DNA from: Sorghum bicolor
Taxonomy: Eukaryota > Streptophyta > Magnoliopsida > Poales > Poaceae
Direction of reading: 5' to 3'
DNA: 64,000 bases
NCBI RefSeq assembly: GCF_000003195.3
Contig: NC_012871.2
Span: 45,699,845 to 45,763,844, forward strand
This document shows positions 1 through 9,381 of the stretch, in pieces (the first letter of the stretch is position 1; each line of letters opens with the position of its first letter). The translations under genes and the position numbers were made by a program. The notes below the pieces were generated by a model. It was given only the letters and a program-made list of their open reading frames with translations. It was not told the origin of the DNA and did not search any database.

Positions 1-1
1 C

Positions 2-166
2 AATGCCCACATTGATGTCGGAAAAGGAGAAATCAAGTTCAACATAAACGGTCAAGAAGAACACTTTACATTCAAACCCAGACCAGAGAGAGACTCTACA
101 GTGAAGGAAGTTCATGAAGAACCACTGGAGACACCATCTCCGGAGGAAGGAAACTCAGAAGATTAA
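2..166 (+). CDS. C-terminus of gag-protease polyprotein (partial)
   Basis: An open frame enters from the left edge and ends with TAA at 164-166. The 54 residues (NAHIDVGKGEIKFNINGQ, then an acidic tail) match the stretch that follows the flap and hydrophobic core of plant Ty3 retropepsins, where a ...ANAxIDVGxGEI... strand is typical. The catalytic Asp lies outside the window. The frame simply stops after the protease; no reverse transcriptase follows. The family call rests on this one conserved strand. Confidence 0.6.
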   Translation, partial: NAHIDVGKGEIKFNINGQEEHFTFKPRPERDSTVKEVHEEPLETPSPEEGNSED

Positions 167-670
167 AAGATTTGGAGGTCCAGCTTGGGGGACCTAAAAA
201 TCCCAAACCCTCACCGGGAGGTAAATCGGTATTTACCCGCATTGTTAATTTTCTCATATTTAACTTCTTGCATAATTAATTCTTGCATTAGTCATATACA
301 TTCATAGCATAATTATAATAATCAAAAAGCCCCATATAAATAATATTTGTGGTGTGTAACAACCCATATTTATTATTGTGGAGGCACAAAAATATTTTCC
401 AATATCATTTTCATTAAGATTCAATTTTCATAGATTTTTCCTGCATTATATTTAATCATATTAATCTTCTAGAAGCATGACCCACACTCTTTGGGTCCCA
501 CATGTCATACACTTCACCTCACATACATCCCATCACATAATTTCATCCACCAATATATTTCCACTCACCTGACATCTTTCCAACGTCCAACCACTACCAA
601 CACAATATTATTCTGCGTAAGATCAAAGCAAGGAAGCAAGTGGAGGAAGCACACCGAGGATGGACACCAG
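167..670 (+). other. Non-coding spacer of element A
   Basis: AT-rich with no convincing ORF. At 182-192 it has a copy of the element's polypurine-tract core (AGCTTGGGGGA). The phrase TGTGGAGGCACAAAAAT at about 378 recurs in element D at about 49739, which shows that A and D are related. Confidence 0.6.
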
Positions 671-674
671 GGGT

Positions 675-730
675 GGGCGCCCGCCCACCTACCTTGGGCG
701 CCCGCCCTGTCCCCTGCTCAGCTTATAAAA
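675..730 (+). promoter_or_regulatory. Internal promoter: two GGGCGCCCGCCC sites plus TATA box
   Basis: Two identical 12-mers, GGGCGCCCGCCC, sit at 675-686 and 696-707, 21 bp apart start to start. A TATA box (TTATAAAA, 723-730) follows. The same pair with the same 21-bp spacing lies upstream of the LTR TATA box (4452-4484). Inference: a dedicated promoter for the ATHILA ORF, with a short leader and an intron ending at the acceptor-like sequence just before the ATG at 1072. Confidence 0.6.
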
Positions 731-1071
731 GGCCACCTCCAGCTCCCCTTCTCTTCACACACACATTCCAGAAAACCACACAAGTCTCAGTTCCCGAGAA
801 GGAGCTTTTGTAGTGAAGAGAAGAGAGTAGAGAGAAAGAGGAGAGTGGAAGAGAAAGTTGGAGTTCTTTTGAGAAAGTGATTATCAACTAGCAAGTAGTG
901 AACCTGTTGTCTAAGTGGAAGTAAAAGTTGTTTAGGGGGGAGGCTTTGCCAAAATAGAAACTTGTCTTGAACGATTAACCCCTGGACTACTGACACTCCG
1001 GACAGCTGACCACTAACATTTTATCTCACATTCTTCCACCAGTTGTGTTTTTGCCAACTTTTGTTTGCAGG

Positions 1072-2628
1072 ATGTTTAAGAAGGTGAAAAATGCAGGGAA
1101 GGCTATCAAGAACATTGGTACAAGGAGTTCAACCCGACACTCCTCACAGCCATCAGAGATGAGCGTCGACCCGACACCCACACAAGCTCCATCATCTTCA
1201 TCAGGTCAGCAAGTCAAGGTCCTTCTCAAGATAGGAGACCTAGGACTGAAGACCCGAAGAGAGAAGGAAGTCTATCAGCAACTGAAGAATAAAGATTTCA
1301 TTCACACCCCTACTATCGATCCAATCCTACTACGAGAAACAGGTATGGACACTGAATTTGACTTAATTTTTCAAATGATGGGTTGGACAAATTTTTGGAA
1401 TATAACTGAGCTGGGTTCTCGTCTTCTCACCCTCGAATTTCTTTGCACTTTACAATACTATGAGGGGGGAATTGTTTTTCGGATGTTTAAACAGGAAATT
1501 ATGTTATCTTGGAGAGAGCTAAGTGACCATCTTGGTTTCTCTTCAAGATGCATCCTAAACATTGACTCCGATTTACCCAATTTTTAGAGACACCAGTTTT
1601 GGAGAGAAATATCTAGAGATAATTTTTATAGTCAAGCCCGAACCAGTGACATGGAACACCCCACTCTTAGGATGTTTCACAAATGGCTTGGGTACAATCT
1701 TTTCTATCGCGATGATATTAGGAAAGTAAGAATAGGAGATTTACAACTTTTATATGCTGCTATTAGTAAAGTACCCACTTCACCTGTTACATTATTAGTT
1801 TCACATTGGCTTAGTATACCTAGTCTTCAGGGACCAGTAGGATGTACTTCACTTATCACTCGTCTAGCCACTAATCTTCACTTACTAGAAAACTCATCGT
1901 TGGACTTCATAGAAGAATTAAGAATTTACCATGGCTATGACACATTTAGACAAGCTCGGATGTTAAAGAAAGAGGGAAATATAATGTATATGCTGTATGA
2001 TGATAAAGGCAAGATTCGGTTACATAACCCGAACCTTGGCCTCTACTCTGTGCAAAACTTTTTAATTGAGATTGCAGCAACACCAGTGAACCAGAGAACT
2101 CCACAGCGAGTGGCATCTGAAAGGATAACCACTCACCGAGAACGCACTTGGTATGGAGCTGACCCTGGACCAGAAGAAGCAGCGCACCTGCATTATTGCG
2201 ATTACAATCCACGAGTCCTTCGAGACCCATGGGCTCGTCATGCGCAACCACAAGAGCCAACAGAGGAGACATGGCCGGAGAGCCAAGATCACCAGTGGAC
2301 AAACCCGCCTTTTCATACGGGCAGGTACTCCACTGATCCGTATGGAGCTTCAGGATCCAGACCTCCACCCCAATTTGATGCAGGACGATACTCCGATGCC
2401 TCCTACGCCTTGACAAATGACTACTATCAAGAGGCCGGTGCTTTCTTCACTCGTACCGACAACACCCTCCTCGACATCCAGAACACGCAAGCAGAACATG
2501 GAAGACTCCTGGAAGAGCAACAAAAATGGAACCAGGACCATGCCGCTGCAGTAGAAGAGCTAAGACAAGATACAACAACAATGAACGACAACATCACAAC
2601 CATGATGCGGTTCTGGAACATCGGGTAA
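1072..2628 (+). pseudogene. ATHILA ORF1-type protein, one internal stop
   Basis: The frame opens at ATG 1072 and would encode about 518 residues, but TAG at 1585-1587 interrupts it; the rest (1588-2628) is open in the same frame. The N-terminus is basic (MFKKVKNAGKAIKNIG), then a Ser/Thr/Pro linker. The middle resembles the plant ATHILA ORF-1 family: LTLEFLCTLQYYEGG, FKQEIMLSWRELSDHLGF, then a predicted helical block. The C-terminus is rich in Pro, Tyr and acidic residues. The function of this family is unknown; in Athila elements it sits downstream of pol. TTTTGTTTGCAG directly before GATG looks like a 3' splice site, so the ORF may be the second exon of a transcript started near 750. The internal stop is probably a recent nonsense mutation. 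Confidence 0.7.
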
Positions 2629-4180
2629 GACCGACGTCAACATCCAGCTTGGGGGAGTTCCTCCCAAATTTATCAAGTAAGTTTTTTATTTGCTCTTCTT
2701 ATTTATTCTATTCTGTCTTAGTATTTAATTTATCTTAAAAGGAAAAACTTAGAAAACCAAATAAATATTTTCTTGCTTTTATTTACTGCACTTTATAAAC
2801 ATGAAAACAAAATAAAAATAGTGTGTAGATAAGTGTGCTTTATTTTCCTGCTAAGTTTAATCTCTCAAATAATAATAAAAAGACCAAAAAGATACATGAT
2901 GGAAATGATGAACAGTTGCTCTGTTTGCTTACTTACAAGTACCTAGCTTTTATATTAGAGTTCTTCCAGGAATTACTAAAAATAAAATTACTATCTTTGG
3001 GAAGCATAAAACTAAAGTCTAGGTAAGAGAAAGACATGATATAAAGTTGAGCTGCTGTTTATCTTGTTCCTACTACACTAAGTTCTGGAGATTTATTTTG
3101 AAAACTTACAAAGCACATGATGAGTTCCTAGCATAACAAACTACCTACCACAGCCATACTTGCTATAACATCTTTTACTATATTCACATTGAGTTTGATC
3201 GAGCTGTGTAGACCCTTAGGAGCTTTTCATGTGATTAAATTAAGATATTCACTTGCACGCATCTACCACAGCATCCACCACCATTCATTAAAATTGCTAA
3301 AAAATATTATCACTCACTGTCCCAAGTACTGTTATTCTCTCTCTCTAAAAAGATTCAAAGCAGAAGAGGCATGGGTTATGCAAAAATATATATACGAGGA
3401 AATAAAAAGGGGCAAGTGCCCGGGAACCTCGAAAAAGAAAGAAAAAGAGTGAGACGAGAGGTAAAAATGGACAAGTGTCCGAAGTAGAATTAGGGGTACA
3501 AAGATGCCCACTTGAGCGGAAAAAATGGACAAGTGTCCGACAGTAGAATTAGGGGTATCTACTACCCACCTGAAAAAAAAGAGAAGAGAAAAAGATAGCC
3601 CATGTTCTCCCAAAGCAAAGATCAAAGAGGAGGAGAGATAGCAATATGAGGAGCAATGAGAACTAAGATTTATTATCACTTATGCATTTTCACCATCACT
3701 ATCATTTACTCCACCATACATGCACATCTTGATTTAATTATATGCTGAGTTCCTTTGGATCCATGGCTCGATTAGACAACATATGTATGAGCTGTTTTTC
3801 ACTCCTATGAGCTCCACTTAAATATTTCATTAGCTATAGGTAAGTGATATCATGGTAAGGATCCACAAATACCACATATAGAGAGACTTGAGAGAATCAT
3901 TGCTAGGAACTCTGAGTTTTATTTTGAAAACTTATGAAAAACTCTAGAATAAAGGTGAAGTATAGACAGGAGGAATAGTGCTTGACTTAATTATTTTGTC
4001 TTTCGATTACTTAAGACTTAAGTGCAGGTACTAAACTTCATAACACTTCACTCTAATCTGGAAGAATTTTTATGTAAAAGCATGTGTGCCTGTCAGGAAA
4101 GTAAACATCGAAGCAACTCCTGATCCGTCTGAGTTTAGCTTTTTGCTCAGGGACGAGCAAAGGGTAAGCTTGGGGGAGTT
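2629..4180 (+). other. 3' untranslated region of element A with dyad motifs and polypurine tract
   Basis: No credible ORF. It starts with a 14-bp exact copy of the PPT (AGCTTGGGGGAGTT, 2646-2659). Three dyad-symmetric 12-mers lie 58-59 bp apart: GGGCAAGTGCCC at 3410-3421 and GGACAAGTGTCC at 3469-3480 and 3527-3538. The last two sit in a direct repeat of about 37 bp. The true PPT, at 4167-4180, touches the LTR. The preceding phrase GGGACGAGCAAAG is also present in D and E. Confidence 0.7.
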
Positions 4181-5695
4181 TGTTGACGGTCCTTAAGTAC
4201 TAAAATTAATAGTCAAATAAACATGAAAAAGGATCAATATGAAACAAACATCTAGAATAGGGGTTTTATCTGACAGAATTCCACGAGCTTTGGTGTTTAT
4301 CTATTTCTGCAGGGGTTTATCAGAAAAATATGGAGAGAAGGCCCACATGTCATGTTTACAACGAGATAATTACGTGCCGCGCAATTTTCCTTGATCTAGA
4401 AGGATCCAGAAGCCACGGGAACGAACGGGAGGCGATTCGGGCTCGGGGACAGGGCGCCCGCCCACCCCCCTTGGGCGCCCGCCCAGGTGGAGAGTCCAAT
4501 CAGGACTCTGCTTTGGGACAATCCTCCACCGACCTAAAGGATCAATCTAAACCATACAATCTATGTCGGTTTGATCCAATGGCTCACGTTCACTTGAGGG
4601 GACTATAAAACCAGACCCCCTGGCCCCTGGAGGAGAGGAGGAGAAATCATTATTCAGAGGTAGCCATCAAAGTTAGGGTTTAGAGCTTCTCTCCCACAGA
4701 GAATTAGAATTAGCTACTCCCTAATCCTTCAAGTTTAGAGGTTGATTAGATAGCAATTAGAGAAGTAGAGCACTACGCTCTGGATTCGGATCTTCGGTAA
4801 TAAAGATTGGTATTATTCATATATTTCTCTAATTCTATTGTTCTAATTGCATTATGTCTCTAATTATTATGTTCTTAGTTTGCTCTAGTTCTATATTTGA
4901 TATAGTTCTAATTGATAATGAGTTTATGTATAAGTTTGCAAAGCGCTTAGCTCTTGTCGCGAGGGAGTTAGGTGATAGATCACATGTGAGCGTGGTGCTT
5001 AGATGTTATTTATCTGCAAATGTATCCTATTGGCCGGGTCGTGTGGTAGTTCGCGATAGTGACAGCTTCGTTGATTCTTATATAGTCCACCCTCCGTTGA
5101 TAGGACAGGCAGAACCGGTATTGTGGAGTAAGTCATGCGATGTTCTGATTTACTTCATCAATGTTCCTTATACATGAATGAAGAGTCTTTTATGCTATAT
5201 ATGATCTTGTAGATAACTAGAGTAGATTATGACTTAGTAGTTAGTAGATAACTTAGAATCCATTCTCTAGCTAATCCGACATCACCTACATATATGAGGA
5301 GTAGTCTATTTTCTAATCGCTGTGCTATCTACCCATGAACTTATACTTTATTATCATTATCTTTATGGTTTACCCCCTGCTAGAGTAAGTGACTGTGTGA
5401 TGAGTTTCTTATTAGTAATCATGTTCTTGCAAGTTTATCTCTAGTCTATGCCTTGATAGAATTTGCCCCTTTGATTTAATTCCATCTCCTTAGATCCCTA
5501 GAGCAAAATTATAAATAACGATACCTGGAATACTTATCCTGGTGAAATGCTACAATGAGGTGTTTTATCTGTGCGCTTGCGGATAGAATAAATTATTTTC
5601 TAGAGAGCCTTTACATTTATAAATACCTTTGTACACTCTGGCGCCATGCTAGGGATGACAACCTAGTATTTAAGTGGTGTTAGCTAGTGTCAACA
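4181..5695 (+). repeat. 3' LTR of element A
   Basis: 1515 bp with 7-bp terminal inverted repeats (TGTTGAC...GTCAACA). It is preceded by a PPT and followed by chromovirus LTR sequence. The first ~400 bp resemble the LTRs of D (51839-53458), L (40108-41068) and the solo LTR at 47725-48942, for example in the GAATTCCACGAG block and the CCACCGACCTAA block, so these are sister families. The ORF at 4854-5177 inside it shows no homology I recognise. Confidence 0.88.
4452..4610 (+). promoter_or_regulatory. LTR promoter: paired GGGCGCCCGCCC sites and TATA box
   Basis: GGGCGCCCGCCC occurs at 4452-4463 and 4473-4484, joined by a 9-bp linker (ACCCCCCTT; ACCTACCTT in the internal copy). TATAAAA at 4604-4610 is the likely Pol II TATA box of U3. 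Confidence 0.65.
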
Positions 5696-8645
5696 CCTCC
5701 TACAGCCGATCTAGATGTTTCCCAGTCATCTCAGATCCGTAAGGTGGGTACACGCTACTCTCGCCATCGCTCCACACCCAGTGCGCGAGTAGCTGTTCGC
5801 GTCGAGGGATCACAAGACCGGGCTTACCGAGGGCAAGTGGCTAGTACTATAAATTCTCAACCCAGCAGGCCATCAACGGACCGGTCCTTAACCGACACAG
5901 TTGGAGACACTACTTTAAGTCTCCGTTCTTAAAGCAAGTCCACCGACCGGTCTCAAGTTGAAACACATTGACCATAAGTGTATTCCACAACAACCCTTCA
6001 AACTTTCTTGTTTGAAAACCTATCTAGTAGCAGGGCTAAGCATCACTACGCAGTTTTAAAACAAAACAGGTGCCAAGGACAAGATAACAAATATCAAGGT
6101 AGTAAATGCAGCAAGTAGGTTAACCCAATTCTCAACTACCTAATGCAACATTTTCAATTCATAAGTGATAAAGGATTGAAAACATTCAAGGAGGGGTTAA
6201 TGCATCCGGGGCTTGCCTTGGTTGCAGGGCAGAGAGGGACCCTCGGAGACTTCCCAAGTCTCGGATCCTACTTCCTCGAACGGAGCACCGACCTCGGGGT
6301 TCAGTTCAACGGTCGCTCCTTCGGTCACGTGCACTACACGTACAATGATGAATGCTCATGATATGCATATGACGAATATGCAAAAAGGGACAAAGTTAAA
6401 TACAACTGGCCTCCTCGGTGCAACACAGAATAAACAATAATTAAAGTTGTTTAACATCTTAGTGTCTTTACCCAAGAGGTTGCATCTGTAAATTAGTACT
6501 TTTCTTAATTCATAATTATCCTAAATTAACTAATTATTAATCCTATTTACCTTAATTAACTCTTAATTAATTATTAATGACAGTAATTAAGCATTAAGGC
6601 CAAACAATAATTAAATGCCAAAGGCCATTAAGGTTAATGACCTTAGGTCATCACATAATCCCAAAGTCACCCAAATTCTAATTTTGAGAATTTAACTAAT
6701 TATTACCTAACTATCCTAGAATTATTATTTAATTACCAAATAGGGGTTTAATAATATTTCATTCAAACTTTATCCAAATGCCACCAAATTTTGTGTGGAG
6801 CCAGGGAATAATATTCAGAGGCATCCCACAAATTTTGGTGATTTTTGGACATATAAATAAATTATTAAAAATCCTAGAAGTTGTATTTACTAATTAAAAG
6901 AGGCAATTTTTTATACACATGCAAACTACCCGAAAATAAAACTTAACATTTTTCCTATGTTCTACTTATTCTATGGAACCTATACAAAAATTTTCATACT
7001 TTTTGGATCAGCACATGATTTATTACACAAATTCAAATATGAAGCAAAAACTGCATAAAAAGAAAAAGAAAAAAAACACTGCGCAGCGAGCGGCCGAGAA
7101 ATCGGCCCGCAGGCCGGCCCACTCCCGCTCAGCCCACGCGGGCGCTGCGCGCGCCCTCGCCTCCACTCAGATGTCGCTGACAGCGGGTCCCGCTTGTCAG
7201 CTTCGTCTTCAAGCTTCGGCCGGCCCAATCGACGGCGCGACCGAGCCATCCGCGCCACCTCTGCCCCTCGCGACTCGCTGGTCGCGTTCTCCACTCTAAG
7301 GCGCACCTCTAGACACCCTTTGCACCCCCTCTCTCCTTCCCTAGCCCCCGCGACCATGGACACGGCGGACGACCGCCTCGGCCGGGCAAACGCCGGCCAC
7401 TACGCTCGAGTAGAGCGCGAATTGAACAGCGCAAAAGCATCGGTGGCTGACCGCGATTCCAACGGAGCAAGAAGCGGCAGTGGAGAGGCTCTGAGTGACG
7501 CTGGCCACGGTGGAGTGTCCACGGCGGCGTTTCGGTCGGGGTTGGAGAAGAACGGCTCGGGTTGGAGCTATAGTAGGATAGAGCTTGAGCTCAGGGGCCC
7601 AAACGGTTGCGGGGTTCTTGGCGGAGTTGGGAGCAAGAGCTCGGGGATGAAGAAGCTAAGGCAACGGTGAATTTTGGTTGTGCAGCGGGGTCGTCGGCGT
7701 TGGGCGAAAAATAGAAAAGCAAGGCGGCCGTGCAGGGGGATCACCGAGGGGAATGGATGAACCCTAGAAGCAGCTGCGTGGCTGGGTGCGTGGCGGCGCT
7801 CGTGAAGGCGGCGCCTGCCCGCCCTGCGGCCGCAGTGGACGAGCTCGTAATCCCCATCGGATCACTGTAGCCCTCCCTTATCTCCTCTCCTCTGTTTTTT
7901 GTGAAATTCGACCAAAATTTGAACTATAGTAAAAAACCCACCAAAACAAAAGTTGTTCAGAATTTTACAAGCTATAAATCATATTTTGGTGACCAGAGCT
8001 AATTTTGAGTGGAACATGATGAATTTGACCAAACAGTTTGAGGTTCAAAATCCATTTTGGGGAAATTCAAATTTTTGAATTGGGGCAGATCAGGATTTCC
8101 AAAATTACTTTTGATTTTTCCAAACAACTTGAAAAACTCCCAACATGAAAGTTGTTCAACTTTTTGAGCTCTACAACTTTCATGTTGGTCACTTTTCAAA
8201 ATTCCAAATAGATTTTGAATTGGAGGTTCAAATTGGAAAAGGGGACCCTTTCTGGAAATCTGTATTTTCAAAATTACTTTGAATTTTGTATTGAAACTTC
8301 AAAAACTCAAAACACCAAAGTTGTACCTCTTAACAAGATCTACAACTTTTCTTTTGAACTCCACCTCAAATTTTGCTTGGTTTTTAAATTGTGCAAAAGG
8401 GGGCGATTCTAGGGTTCAAAAATCAGGGTTTCCCCCCTAATCCTTCGGAAATCTTTCACCCTAGGGTTTCAGCAACCAACACAAGCATCAATACACACTA
8501 TAAACACACTTTAGATCCCTAAGCACAACCAATCAAAATAAACTTGTTTTAAGTTGATGCATAATAAGGTGCTTGGCAGGTATGCGATGCAATGCTCATG
8601 ATGACATGACCAAGTTTTAGTAACCGTAACATCGGGGATGTTACA
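5696..8645 (-). repeat. 3' LTR of chromovirus B (left copy, interrupted by element A)
   Basis: Matches 24744-27639 plus 40052-40107 almost base for base over most of its length. The LTR starts on the minus strand at 8645 (TGTAACATCCCC), next to a PPT. It has three zones: an AT-rich TTAATTAA-type zone (6440-6980), a GC-rich island (7080-7870) and an AT-rich zone with spaced AAAGTTGT motifs (7940-8400). The island contains open frames on both strands, but left and right copies differ by small indels, for example around 7690-7760 versus 26730-26800. I therefore do not call genes there. Confidence 0.85.
8141..8187. repeat. 15-bp perfect inverted repeat in the B LTR
   Basis: CAACATGAAAGTTGT (8141-8155) and ACAACTTTCATGTTG (8173-8187) are exact reverse complements separated by 17 bp. 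The structure recurs in the duplicated copy (about 18505-18551) and, with one arm mutated, in the right LTR (about 27191-27237). Confidence 0.8.
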
Positions 8646-8660
8646 GCCCTTCCCCCTTAA
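8646..8660 (-). other. Polypurine tract of chromovirus B
   Basis: On the minus strand TTAAGGGGGAAGGGC directly precedes the LTR start TGTAACA. This is where plus-strand DNA synthesis would start, and it fixes both the orientation and the LTR boundary. Confidence 0.75.
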
Positions 8661-8850
8661 AGAAATCTCGTCCCCGAGATTTAAAACCTTAGGGTATGTA
8701 ATGGAAAAGGAAATTTGTCAAACTATTTCATCTCTAACTCTTTTCATTAGACAAGAAGCTGGGGAAAACTACTTCATTATAAACATATATGTACACAAAG
8801 TACATGGCTTTGGCTACTCTTTTCCTCCACTAGAGTACACTCCCTATTTA

Positions 8851-9381
8851 TCAGATGTTGTCTTGAAGAGAAGCGTGAAACTCAGAAAAATTCTCCATTA
8901 GGTAATCTTCAGATTCCCATGTGGCTTCCTCTTCACAGTGCTGGCTCCACTGTACCTTATACCACTTGGTAGTTGTTCTTCGAGTAACTCTATCTCTTTG
9001 GTCCAATACTCGGATAGGAGACTTCGAATAAGTTAAATCCGGTTCAAGTTCCATATCTTCAATATCTTGAACTTGGTCTGGTACCCGAAGACACTTTTTC
9101 AATTGACACACATGGAACACATTATGTATCCCGGATAATCGTTCGGGCAGTTTAAGGCGGTAAGCTACCTGTCCACATCGGTCAATGATTAGAAAGGGAC
9201 CAATTTAACGGGGCGCTAACTTGCCTCTAACACCAAAACGATTTACTCCTTTCAGTTTGCCCACCTGTTTGAGGGTGGTAGGCAGTGCTGTATAAAAGTT
9301 TGGTGCCCAAGGACTCGTGTAAACATTTCCAGAATTGGGAGACAAATTGTGTGCCTCTATCTGACACTATTGTCTTTGGTA
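8851..9381 (-). pseudogene. Chromovirus integrase core remnant and chromodomain
   Basis: Read from 9381 downward, the frame starts at the second catalytic Asp region ([15 protein letters not shown]) and runs to YHPQTGGQ. It then jumps to a C-terminal integrase motif ([12 protein letters not shown]), so roughly 100 residues of the core end and linker are missing. A TAA at 9205-9207 interrupts the frame. The last part (9120-8851) is an intact chromodomain end: FHVCQLKKCL, then WYKVQWSQH and EEEATWESED. In chromoviruses the chromodomain directs integration to particular chromatin. The duplicate copy at 19214-19744 shares the deletion, so the deletion predates the duplication. Confidence 0.8.

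Larger units (their letters stand above)
1..5695 (+). mobile_element. Element A: Athila-related LTR retrotransposon lacking pol, 3' part
   Basis: Seen: the C-terminal end of a retropepsin-like ORF (2-166), a spacer with an internal TATA box, an ATHILA-type ORF (1072-2628), a 1.55 kb untranslated region, a polypurine tract and a 3' LTR (4181-5695) beginning TGTTGAC and ending GTCAACA. The 5' half lies outside the window. No reverse transcriptase or integrase lies between the protease end and the ATHILA ORF, where an autonomous Athila element would have them. Element A is inserted in the left LTR of chromovirus B: the empty site can be read in B's other LTR near 24744, so the 5-bp target duplication is probably CCTCC (5696-5700). 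Inference: a non-autonomous derivative mobilised by polymerase supplied in trans. Confidence 0.8.

Noticed and set aside
7194..7670. Open frames in the GC-rich island of the chromovirus LTR (also 26198-26719)
   Set aside because: Long frames exist on both strands because of high GC. The left and right LTR copies differ by indels that break them, and no domain is recognisable.
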